This document shows positions 1-6,797 of a stretch of DNA of 15,508 nucleotides, piece after piece. Under the pieces are notes generated by a model. That model worked only from the letters and a program-made list of their open reading frames with translations. It did not search any database and was not told the origin of the DNA. The translations under genes and the position numbers were made by a program. The first letter of the stretch is position 1. The number at the start of each line of letters is the position of its first letter. The DNA comes from an uncultured Oscillospiraceae bacterium (lineage in GTDB: Bacteria; Bacillota; Clostridia; Oscillospirales; Oscillospiraceae): positions 1-15,508 of the forward strand of contig CAJTOE010000044.1 of assembly GCA_910577805.1 (NCBI GenBank), given 5' to 3'.

Positions 1-35
1 GCGGCAAGCTTCTTCATCAGGTTGTACTTTTTCAT
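1..35 (-). CDS. 5' end of a T-box-controlled gene, probable secreted or lipoprotein (partial)
   Basis: Only the first 12 codons are inside the window, reading MKKYNLMKKLAA. The ATG (35-33) follows a strong GGAGGAAA ribosome site (48-41). The lysine-rich start running into Leu-Ala-Ala looks like the n-region of a signal peptide. It does not look like TrpS, whose N-terminus normally carries an early nucleotide-binding motif. The gene lies directly downstream of a T-box leader whose specifier reads UGG (Trp). From that I infer a tryptophan-uptake protein, for example the substrate-binding lipoprotein of a TrpXYZ-type ABC importer. Too little coding sequence is visible to prove this. The start codon is secure; the function is a guess from context. 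Confidence 0.6.
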   Translation of the reverse strand, partial: MKKYNLMKKLA

Positions 36-90
36 AGTTGTTTCCTCCAAATTTTAGATTTAGGCGGCAGATGGTCCCCGGTTCGGGGAA

Positions 91-128
91 TAAAAAAATG
101 GCACCTTATCCCACATGGGACAAGAGCC
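91..128 (-). terminator. T-box intrinsic terminator
   Basis: On the minus strand a GGC-CTT-TCCCA arm pairs with TGGGA-AAG-GCC, with two G-U wobbles and one bulged base. The stem occupies 128-100 and is followed by seven U residues (98-92). The 5' arm lies just downstream of the conserved T-box sequence, as expected for a terminator that competes with the antiterminator. A further small CCCCG/CGGGG hairpin sits at 88-76, between the terminator and the ribosome site. Confidence 0.85.
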
Positions 129-375
129 AAACTCCTGCGATACCACCCAAATTGACGTTTTGGAAAAACGTCCACTCGCTTCACGCGCCATCACGCGTGC
201 CCGATGGATAACGGGTGGGGCCCCGTCGGCATCTACTTGGCCAAAGCCGTTCAAGCCGCCCTCGAAAGTCCATTCACCTGACCGCTCCCCGTCCTGATCC
301 CACCACCCAGGACTCTCTGAAGGTTTGCCGCGCCGGTTACTACTCTTTCTCGCAGGTTTCGTGGATTTACTTGTT
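91..375 (-). promoter_or_regulatory. T-box leader, tryptophan-type (UGG specifier)
   Basis: Read on the minus strand, this leader has the T-box parts in order. An AGAGTAGTAA segment at the base of Stem I is followed by an AGAGAG element and a distal hairpin (TCCTG...CAGGA). The descending strand of the specifier loop reads GTGAA-TGG-AC, which places the specifier codon TGG at 272-270. A GACGTTTT/AAAACGTC hairpin (172-154) fits Stem III. The T-box proper, TGGGTGGTATCGCAGG, is at 149-134, and a terminator follows. T-box leaders bind uncharged tRNA through the specifier and the NCCA end, so low Trp-tRNA charging should let transcription proceed. The UGGU bulge sequence would meet a G discriminator by wobble. 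The class is well supported; Trp specificity rests on alignment of the specifier loop by eye. Confidence 0.88.
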
Positions 376-381
376 GGCGCT

Positions 382-410
382 ATTATAGCCGCCGGAGCCC
401 CCGTTGTCAA
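382..410 (-). promoter_or_regulatory. Sigma-A promoter of the T-box transcript
   Basis: A consensus TTGACA (410-405) and a consensus TATAAT (387-382) are separated by exactly 17 bp on the minus strand. Transcription would start near 375, just ahead of T-box Stem I. The stop codon TGA (409-407) of the upstream minus-strand gene is contained in the -35 hexamer, so the two units abut with no spacer. Confidence 0.92.
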
Positions 411-1090
411 GCCTCAATTTTCAAAAACCGCAATTTTCCTTCCGGGAGATACCCCGCCTCCCAGACCGCGGCCAGGGTAGGCAGGTCCGTGATTTCGTCA
501 AAGCAGGGCCGAAACCCGTTCAGGTCCAAGCCGTCCGCCCGCAGAGAAAACACTTCGCCGCCCCAGGCGGGCCGCTCTCCGCCCAGCCACAGGCAGACGG
601 GGGTAGGCTCACCGGCCGGCCGGACAGGAAGGCCCAGCTCCCACTGGAGCTGCCGGGCCAGCTCCTCCCCGCCGGAGGAGGCGCACAGAACGAGGCCGCG
701 GACCTGGGGAGCCAGGAGCCGGGCGGCTTGGGTGAAATCCCGGTCCACCCGCTGGGCGCATAAACCCACCACCGACTGCCTGGGGGCAAGCCCCTGGTGT
801 TCCAGGGCGGTCAGGGCCAGCTGCGCCCCCTGGGCACGGAGAAACGGCGCCGGGTCCACCGGACGCAGGCCCCGTTTTTGCAGCCGGTCCCAGTGGGGGA
901 AGGCTTCTGGTGCAAGCACCCGGCCTACGCCTCTGCGGCGGAGGAGCCGGACGGCTTTTTCCAGTCTGTGAGGCCCCAGCCAGCCGGTGGGGTCCGCCCG
1001 GACCTGGTACAGGTTCAGTCCCTTGATCCGGTCCCGCTCCAAGCGGATGGGAGCACGTTCTCCCGGTGTTAGAATCAGTCTGCCCAGCAT
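407..1090 (-). CDS. Hypothetical protein, 227 aa, function not recognised
   Basis: The ATG at 1090-1088 follows GGGAGG at an 8-10 nt spacing, and no other nearby in-frame ATG has a ribosome site. The product is 227 aa, rich in Arg, Leu, Gly and Pro, with no signal peptide or membrane segment. I do not recognise the family. Its beginning (MLGRLILTPGERAPIRLERDR) is followed by alternating beta- and alpha-like stretches (VGRVLAPEAF, SVVGLCAQRV, VRGLVLCASSGGEELARQL) that could form a Rossmann-like alpha/beta fold. The segment GLVLCASSGGEEL resembles a glycine-containing turn, but no catalytic motif is evident. It is divergently oriented from ddl and ends inside the promoter of the next minus-strand unit. 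It is probably a real gene, because codon use and the ribosome site are coherent. A weak TTGAAA lies about 50 bp upstream with no convincing -10 box. Confidence 0.7.
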   Translation of the reverse strand: MLGRLILTPGERAPIRLERDRIKGLNLYQVRADPTGWLGPHRLEKAVRLLRRRGVGRVLAPEAFPHWDRLQKRGLRPVDPAPFLRAQGAQLALTALEHQGLAPRQSVVGLCAQRVDRDFTQAARLLAPQVRGLVLCASSGGEELARQLQWELGLPVRPAGEPTPVCLWLGGERPAWGGEVFSLRADGLDLNGFRPCFDEITDLPTLAAVWEAGYLPEGKLRFLKIEA

Positions 1091-1207
1091 TTGTCCAACC
1101 TCCCTGCAAGCTTGTCTGTTATGTATATGCGCCTGATTTTCAAGATATGCGGTGCAGGAAAGTGGGGGGAACACCTCACAAATCACAGGCTTTTTCCGAT
1201 TTGCATA

Positions 1208-1236
1208 TTGAGTATTGTGCCAGATTGTGCTAAAAT
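1208..1236 (+). promoter_or_regulatory. Promoter of the ddl-murF unit
   Basis: TTGAGT (1208-1213) and TAAAAT (1231-1236) are 17 bp apart, which predicts a start near 1243 and a 5' leader of about 60 nt before ddl. A second AT-rich TATAAAAT stretch at about 1249-1256 lacks a matching -35 box. The promoter lies in the divergent gap between ddl and the minus-strand hypothetical gene. Confidence 0.65.
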
Positions 1237-1301
1237 ACAGAGCTAGTGTATAAAATAGGGTGAGAATACTTTTTCCTGCTTGAAGGAGTTGTGTTGTATC
1301 C

Positions 1302-2354
1302 ATGAAAATTGTTGTGCTGGCCGGCGGGCTTTCGCCGGAACGTAATGTTTCCCTGTCCTCTGGTACGATGGTGTCGGAGGCCCTCCGGGCCAAGGGGCAC
1401 CGTACTGCCATGGCGGACCTGTTTTTCGGCGTGAATTCCGGTGCGGACCTGGAAGCCCTTTTTGACGCGCCCTTGTCCCAGGAGTATAAGCGCATCAGCC
1501 CCAAGGCCCCGGACCTGAACGCCATCCGGGCCAGCCGGAAGGACCAAAGCCCCAGCGCCATCGGACCCAGAGTATTGGAGCTGTGCCAGATGGCGGACCT
1601 GGTCTATCTGGCGCTGCACGGGACCTGCGGCGAGGACGGACGGGTCCAGGCCGCGCTGGATTTGCTTGGGGTGCCCTACACCGGTTCCGGCTGTCTGGCC
1701 TCCGCCATTGCGATGGATAAGGATTTGACCAAGCGGCTCGTGGCGGACCGGGTGACCACCCCGCGGTGGCAGACGGTCACGGTCACGCCGGAAAATCTGG
1801 AGCAGCTCACCCAGGAAACGGAGCTCCCCGTGGTGGTGAAGCCCATTGACAGCGGCTCGTCCATTGGAGTGTACATCGCCAAGACCCGGAGGGAGCTGGC
1901 CCACGGCCTGGAGGAGAGCATCCGGATGGGGGGGCGCACGGTGCTGGAGCAGTATATTCAGGGCCGGGAGATCCAGGTTGCCATTTTGGACGGCAAGGCC
2001 CTGCCGTCCATCGAGATCATTCCCAGTGATGACAGCTTTTACGATTATGAGAACAAATACCAGCCCGGCATGGCCCAGGAGGTCTGCCCGGCGGAGATCC
2101 CCCCGGAGTGGGAAGCGCGGCTGGGCCGGGACGCCCTGGCGGTGTTTGAGACGGTGGGACTGTCGGTCTACGCACGGGCGGATTTTATCGTCCCTCCCGA
2201 CGGGACTCCCTATTTTCTGGAAATCAATACCCTGCCCGGTATGACGCCCACCAGTCTGGTCCCTCAGGAAGCGGCGGCAGTGGGCATTGACTACGAGAGT
2301 CTTTGTCAAATCATTGCGGACGTATCTCTGGAAGTCCGAAAAGGAGGCGGTTGA
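1302..2354 (+). CDS. ddl: D-alanine--D-alanine ligase
   Basis: Cytoplasmic ATP-grasp ligase that joins two D-alanines with ATP for peptidoglycan precursors. The 350-aa length is normal for the family. The N-terminal GGLSPERNVSL motif supplies the conserved Glu (E13). ALHGTCGEDG (104-113), VVKPIDSGSSIGV with Lys180, and the omega-loop FYDYENKY (246-253) follow. The metal- and phosphate-binding end reads FLEINTLPGMT with E308 and N310, and D294 lies in ARADF. The tyrosine in the YDYE loop is the feature of D-Ala-D-Ala rather than D-Ala-D-Lac ligases, so this does not look like a vancomycin-resistance ligase. AAGGAG (1283-1288) is 13 nt from the ATG, which is rather far. murF follows 2 nt after the stop codon, so the two genes form one operon for D-Ala-D-Ala synthesis and use. 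Confidence 0.97.
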   Translation: MKIVVLAGGLSPERNVSLSSGTMVSEALRAKGHRTAMADLFFGVNSGADLEALFDAPLSQEYKRISPKAPDLNAIRASRKDQSPSAIGPRVLELCQMADLVYLALHGTCGEDGRVQAALDLLGVPYTGSGCLASAIAMDKDLTKRLVADRVTTPRWQTVTVTPENLEQLTQETELPVVVKPIDSGSSIGVYIAKTRRELAHGLEESIRMGGRTVLEQYIQGREIQVAILDGKALPSIEIIPSDDSFYDYENKYQPGMAQEVCPAEIPPEWEARLGRDALAVFETVGLSVYARADFIVPPDGTPYFLEINTLPGMTPTSLVPQEAAAVGIDYESLCQIIADVSLEVRKGGG

Positions 2355-2356
2355 GC

Positions 2357-3748
2357 GTGGAGGCAATCACACTTTCCCAGCTCATTCAGGCGGTCAGCGG
2401 AGAACTGGCCGGAGAATTTTCTGCTTTGGAGGCCCCCATTTTCGGGGTGGACACCGACAGCCGGACCATTCATCCCGGTTCCCTGTTCATCCCGCTGGTA
2501 GGGGACCGGTTCGACGGCCACGCCTATATCGAGAGCGCCCTGTCCGCCGGAGCGGTGGGCTGTATCACCGCCAAGGACCCCGTGAATCCCCGGCCCGACC
2601 GGTTTTACGTCCGGGTCCAGGACACGGAAAAGGCGCTGGGGGCCTTGGCCTCCTGGTATAAGACCCTGTTCCCCATTCCCTTTCTGGCGGTTACCGGCAG
2701 TGTGGGCAAGACGACCACCAAGGACATGCTGGCGGCAGTGCTGGGGGTCCGCTACCGGGTGATGAAGACCGCCGGAAACCACAACAACAATGTGGGGATG
2801 CCCCTGACTTTGTTGGAGCTGAACCGCTCCCACCAAATCTGCGTACTGGAGATGGGAATGGACCGGTTCGGGGAGATTGACTACCTGGGCGGGCTGGTCC
2901 AGCCGGACGTCGGCATCATTACCAACATCGGCGACGCGCATATTGAGCGTCTGGGCAGCCGGGAAAACATTTTCAAGGCCAAGTGTGAGCTGCTTCCCCA
3001 TGTAAAGGAAAATGGCTTGCTGGTGCTGAACGGAGATGACGAATTTCTCACCACGCTCCGGGGGAGCACCAGCGTGCCTACAGTTTTTTACGGCAAAGGC
3101 GAGGGGCTGGAGTACCAGGCCCAGGTCACCGGGGGAGACGGGACCAGCCACATCCACTGCCGGATGCGCACTCCCCAAATGGACCGGGAGGTCAAGATAC
3201 CCGCCCTGGGGGACCACATGATTTACCCGTCTCTGATTGCCGCCGTGGTTGGGGAGCGCTTTGGCCTGAGTCCGGACGAGATTGAGGAGGGCATCTCCCG
3301 GTTTGTCCCCACCCGGATGCGTATGAATCTGCTGTGCCGCCGGGACCATATCACCATTCTGGACGACACCTACAACGCCAACCCCCAGTCCATGCGGGCG
3401 GCTATTCAGGTCCTGGCGGACAGCCAGGGGGAAAACAAGGTCGCGGTGCTGGGAGATATGTTCGAGCTGGGTCCCTTCGCGCCCGCCCTGCACACCGGTG
3501 TGGGTGAGTGTCTGGGCAAGGCGGGGGTCAACTGTCTGGTGGCGGTGGGCGACCTGGCGGCGCACATCGCCGAGGGGGCCAAAAGCTCCGGCGTACCGGA
3601 GGTGTACCACTGTCAGACAAAGGAGGAGGCCAAGCTGATTTTGGAGCGCCTGATCCAGCCGGACAGTGTTTTTCTGGTAAAAGCCTCCCGCGGCATGAAA
3701 ATGGAGGAGCTGTCTGCATTCCTGACAGAGCTGACCCTGGAGAAATAG
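2357..3748 (+). CDS. murF: UDP-N-acetylmuramoyl-tripeptide--D-alanyl-D-alanine ligase
   Basis: Cytoplasmic Mur ligase that adds D-Ala-D-Ala to the UDP-MurNAc-tripeptide with ATP, the last soluble step of the muropeptide. I choose the GTG at 2357, giving 463 aa, because AAAGGAGG (2340-2347) sits 9 nt upstream; an in-frame ATG at 2303 lies inside ddl and has no such site. N-terminal domain: VDTDSR (31-36) for UDP-sugar binding. Central ATPase domain: P-loop GSVGKTTTK (114-122), then TAGNHNNNVGMPLTLLEL, LEMGMDRFGEI and ITNIGDAHIE. C-terminal domain: DDTYNANPQSMRAAI and VLGDMFELG. All key Mur motifs are present and the length is typical. It is coupled to ddl, whose product is its substrate. Confidence 0.97.
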   Translation: MEAITLSQLIQAVSGELAGEFSALEAPIFGVDTDSRTIHPGSLFIPLVGDRFDGHAYIESALSAGAVGCITAKDPVNPRPDRFYVRVQDTEKALGALASWYKTLFPIPFLAVTGSVGKTTTKDMLAAVLGVRYRVMKTAGNHNNNVGMPLTLLELNRSHQICVLEMGMDRFGEIDYLGGLVQPDVGIITNIGDAHIERLGSRENIFKAKCELLPHVKENGLLVLNGDDEFLTTLRGSTSVPTVFYGKGEGLEYQAQVTGGDGTSHIHCRMRTPQMDREVKIPALGDHMIYPSLIAAVVGERFGLSPDEIEEGISRFVPTRMRMNLLCRRDHITILDDTYNANPQSMRAAIQVLADSQGENKVAVLGDMFELGPFAPALHTGVGECLGKAGVNCLVAVGDLAAHIAEGAKSSGVPEVYHCQTKEEAKLILERLIQPDSVFLVKASRGMKMEELSAFLTELTLEK

Positions 3749-3757
3749 GAGAAATAA

Positions 3758-4240
3758 ATGATTCGACCGCTGAAAGAGACAGAATACGGTTTGCTGGATT
3801 CCTTTCTGTATGAAGCAATTTTTGTTCCGGAAGGAATGCAGCCGCCTCCGCGCAGCATCCTCTTGAATCCGGAACTGCAAGTATATGTGTCCGGATTTGG
3901 GACCCAGGAGGCGGATACCGCTTTTGCGGCGGAGAAAAACGGCAGAGTCATTGGCGCAGCCTGGGCCAGAATAATGGAGGACTATGGGCATATCGACGAA
4001 CAAACCCCGTCGCTGGTCATTGCGTTGCTGCCGGAATATCGAAACCAGGGTGTCGGAAGGGCGCTTTTGACTGAACTAGTAAGCGCTGTAAAGGAAAAAG
4101 GCTTTTCACAAGTCTCGCTTTCGGTCCAGAAAGCGAACTGGGCGTTTCACCTCTACCAGCGGGTCGGATTTGAAATTGCCTGGGAAACAGAGAACGAATA
4201 TGGAATGGTTAAGGATTTACGAAAGAGGACCCAATCATGA
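3758..4240 (+). CDS. GNAT family N-acetyltransferase
   Basis: A 160-aa protein of the acetyl-CoA-dependent GNAT fold. Motif A is visible as IALLPEYRNQGVGRALLTEL (residues about 88-107), with the RNQGVG pyrophosphate-binding loop. The end of the fold reads AFHLYQRVGFEIAWE, the usual C-terminal beta-alpha-beta element. The acceptor substrate cannot be read from sequence. The ATG at 3758 follows TAGGAG, which overlaps the murF stop codon, and its own stop overlaps the start of the ABC-F gene as ATGA (4237-4240). It is therefore translated within the ddl-murF-ABC-F run. By eye it is clearly less GC-rich than the flanking genes and uses more A/T-ending codons, so it may be a later arrival in the operon. 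Confidence 0.9.
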   Translation: MIRPLKETEYGLLDSFLYEAIFVPEGMQPPPRSILLNPELQVYVSGFGTQEADTAFAAEKNGRVIGAAWARIMEDYGHIDEQTPSLVIALLPEYRNQGVGRALLTELVSAVKEKGFSQVSLSVQKANWAFHLYQRVGFEIAWETENEYGMVKDLRKRTQS

Positions 4241-6135
4241 TTGACATTTCCGTTGCCAACTTGGTCAAGGAGTTTGAGGTTGGCACAAAAATATTAGACG
4301 GACTAACGTTTCAGGTGGATACCGGCGAGCGGGTGGGCCTGCTTGGCCCAAACGGCTGCGGTAAAACCACCCTTCTGCGGATTCTGACTGGTGTGTTGGA
4401 CTGCGACGAGGGGGAGGTTATGACCGCCCCCGGCAAGCGCATGGGGCTGATTTCCCAGATTCCCGTCTATCCCGTCGGCTACACGGTAGAGGATGTATTG
4501 GATACTGCCTTTACACCCCTGCGGGAAATGGAAGAAGAGATGCAGAAGCTCTCGGCACAGATGGAGCAGGGGGCAAGCGATTCCGCTTTACTGCATCGCT
4601 ACGACAAGCTGTCCACGGCCTTTCAGGCGGGCGGCGGCTACGAGACGGATACCCGGAAAAACAAGGTCGCCAACGGCCTGTCCATTTCCGCCGCCATGCG
4701 GGAGCAGCAATTTGACCAGCTCTCCGGCGGGGAGAAAACCCGTGTCAACCTGGCCCGCCTGATTCTGGAGGACACCGATATCCTGCTGCTGGACGAGCCG
4801 ACGAACCATTTGGATTTGCGGGCTACCGAGTGGCTGGAGGAGTATTTGGAAAAATTCAAGGGAACGGTGCTTACCGTCTCCCATGACCGGTATTTTTTGG
4901 ATAAAGTGGTGGACCGGGTCATTGAGATCAAAGAGGGCAAGGCAGAGTTTTACGCCGGAAATTACAGCTTTTATGCAGTAGAAAAAGAGCGCCGCTACGA
5001 GGAACAGCTAAAGCAGTACGAAAAGGAGCAGGCCAAAATTCAGCAGCTGGAGAAGGCGGCGTAACAGCTTCGGATTTGGGCCTACTCCGGCAATGATAAG
5101 ATTTTCAAGCGTGCCCAGTCCATGGAAAAGCGCATTGAGCGTATGCGGGTCACCGACCGCCCCAAAAAGCAGCGTAAAATGCAGGTCCGGTTCGGCGAAC
5201 GGGATTTCCGGGGAGACGAGGTCCTTACCCTAAAAAATCTCTCCAAGGGCTTTGGGGACCGGACTTTGTTTTCCGACGTGAACCTGGAGGTGGCCGGAGG
5301 AGAGCGCATTGCCCTCATTGGCGACAACGGCACTGGCAAGACCACACTGCTGAAAATCCTCCTGGGAGAGGAGCTGCCGGACGGCGGAAAGCTCCGGTTT
5401 GGGCCGACTGTAAAGGTGGGTTACTTGCCACAGCATGTCCACTTTGACCACCCGGAACGCTCTCTGGTCAATACGTTGATTTACGATTTGGACTGCACCG
5501 CCCAGACCGCCCGGAACCGTTTGGCTTCCTTCAACTTCCGGGGTGAGGACGTGTTCAAGCCCGTATCTACTCTGTCCGGCGGAGAGCAGAGCCGCCTGCG
5601 GCTGTGTATGCTGATGGATGAGAAAATCAATCTGCTGATTCTGGACGAGCCTACAAACCACCTGGACATTCAGAGCCGGGAGTGGATCGAGGAGGCGGTG
5701 GAGGAATACGAGGGCAATCTGCTCTTTGTCTCCCATGACCGCTATTTTATCGACCGCTTTGCCAGCCGGGTCTGGCAGCTGGAGCAGGGGCAGATTTCGG
5801 ATTTTAAGGGGACCTACCAGGAGTTTTTAGAGGCCAAACAGCGCAAAAAACTGCCGGAACCGGCGGTGGAGGCGCTGCAGAAGGTCAAAAAGGACAAGCC
5901 CAAGCGTCCCGGCGGCACGAAAAATCTGGAGAAAGAGGTGACCGCCGCCGAGCGGGCCGTATCCAAGGCAGAGGAGGAGTTAAAGGGCCTGGAGGAGCAA
6001 ATTGAAGCGTCCGCCGCCGATTATGTAAAGCTCCAGGAGCTTTACCAGCAGCGGGAGACAGTGGAAGCGGAGTTGATGCAGTTGTACGAGAACTGGGAGG
6101 CATTGTCCGCCCAGTTGGAGGAGGCCAGAGGATGA
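4237..6135 (+). pseudogene. ABC-F family ribosome-associated ATPase, interrupted by an in-frame TAA
   Basis: ABC-F proteins are soluble twin-ATPase factors that act at the ribosomal E site, in translation rescue or antibiotic protection; they are not transporters. The reading frame from 4237 to 6135 would give 632 aa, a normal length. Domain 1 has Walker A GPNGCGKTT (37-45), signature LSGGE (162-166) and Walker B LLLDEPTNHLD. Domain 2 has GDNGTGKTT (362-370), LSGGE (446-450) and LLILDEPTNHLD. A coiled-coil tail (about 560-630) is rich in Glu, Ala and Gln. Codon 276 (5062-5064) is TAA, in the interdomain linker. The same frame continues after it with typical linker residues (QLRIWAYSGNDKIFKRAQSM), so one base change (for example GAA or CAA to TAA) explains it and no frameshift is needed. 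The first in-frame ATG afterwards (5122) has no ribosome site. The 275-aa first half would still be translated. Real nonsense mutation, tolerated split gene or sequencing error cannot be told apart here. Confidence 0.88.
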
Positions 6136-6773
6136 GTAAGATACTAAAAAGAGAGATTCACAGCTACAAAGGCCGCAAAATGCCCCTCTGGCTGAAAATC
6201 GTTCTGGGGATATTTTTGGTGGGAGCCGTCATTTTTGCTCTGCTGTTGGGCCAGGTCCTGGGCGGGGCCAGGGACGAGCTTCGCGGAGAACCCAACGCCA
6301 TGATTATTTTAGGCTGTCAAGTGAAACCATGGGGGCCGTCGATCCTGCTCCAGGACCGGTTGGATGAGGCGCTGGAGTACTTAGCGGACCACCCGGATAT
6401 GCTCGTGGTGGTGTCCGGCGGCCAGGGGAGCGACGAGCCTACCAGCGAGGCCCAGGCGATGGCGGATTATCTGGAGGAGCACGGCTTTGCCCCGGAAAAT
6501 ATCCTGCTGGAGGACCGCTCCCACAACACGATGCAGAATTTTGCCTACTCCAAGGAAGTGCTGGAACAGCATGGGTATGACCTGGAGCAGGGGATTGTGG
6601 TGGTGTCCAACGGCTTCCACCTGACCCGTGCCCGGATGCTGGCGGGCCGGGCGGGCTTTGTGGAGGTCTCCACGTTGGCCGCGCCCTCCAGCCATCTGCC
6701 CTCCCGGCTCCATATGTACGTCCGGGAGCCTTTGGCGCTGGTAAAATCCTTCCTCTTTGACCGGTTTGCATAA
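6132..6773 (+). CDS. YdcF/SanA-like DUF218 membrane-anchored protein
   Basis: A 213-aa protein with a positively charged N-terminus (KREIHSYKGRK), one membrane segment at about residues 19-43 (LWLKIVLGIFLVGAVIFALL), and an extracytoplasmic DUF218 domain. Domain hallmarks are MIILGCQV, VVVSGGQGSDEPTSEAQAMADYL, ILLEDRSHNTMQNF and VVVSNGFHLTRARMLA. Relatives include SanA, ElyC and YdcF, which have been linked to envelope integrity, but the biochemical activity of the domain is not firmly known. The ATG overlaps the ABC-F stop codon (ATGA at 6132-6135), with a GGAGGAGG stretch just upstream, so translation is coupled to the end of the interrupted ABC-F gene. If ribosomes stop at the internal TAA, this coupling would be weakened. 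Confidence 0.9.
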   Translation: MSKILKREIHSYKGRKMPLWLKIVLGIFLVGAVIFALLLGQVLGGARDELRGEPNAMIILGCQVKPWGPSILLQDRLDEALEYLADHPDMLVVVSGGQGSDEPTSEAQAMADYLEEHGFAPENILLEDRSHNTMQNFAYSKEVLEQHGYDLEQGIVVVSNGFHLTRARMLAGRAGFVEVSTLAAPSSHLPSRLHMYVREPLALVKSFLFDRFA

Positions 6774-6797
6774 TTTATTGAGAAGGGCGTGACAAAT

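Noticed and set aside
76..88. CCCCG/CGGGG hairpin as a second terminator of the T-box leader
   Set aside because: The stem is only 5 bp and no U-run follows, so it does not meet intrinsic-terminator criteria.
107..116. DnaA-box-like TTATCCCACA near the left edge
   Set aside because: It has an extra base relative to TTATCCACA, stands alone, and is fully explained as part of the T-box terminator stem.
1302..2354. Vancomycin-type D-Ala-D-Lac ligase
   Set aside because: The YDYENKY omega-loop keeps the tyrosine typical of D-Ala-D-Ala ligases, and there are no vanH- or vanX-like neighbours.
2303..2356. Upstream ATG start for murF at 2303
   Set aside because: It lies within ddl, adds residues unlike MurF, and lacks a ribosome site; the GTG at 2357 has AAAGGAGG at good spacing.
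2306..4003. 565-aa open frame on the minus strand opposite murF
   Set aside because: It mirrors murF codon structure, has no family motif and no ribosome site; murF on the plus strand is certain. The long minus frames opposite ddl (1230-2366) and tsf (11236-12339) are rejected for the same reason.
5062..5064. Stop-codon reassignment (TAA read as an amino acid)
   Set aside because: rpsB, tsf and hisI end naturally in TAA in this same window, so TAA acts as a stop.
5122..6135. Second ABC-F half as an independent gene starting at ATG 5122
   Set aside because: No ribosome site precedes this ATG, and the sequence before it in the same frame is normal ABC-F linker; an interrupted single gene is the simpler reading.
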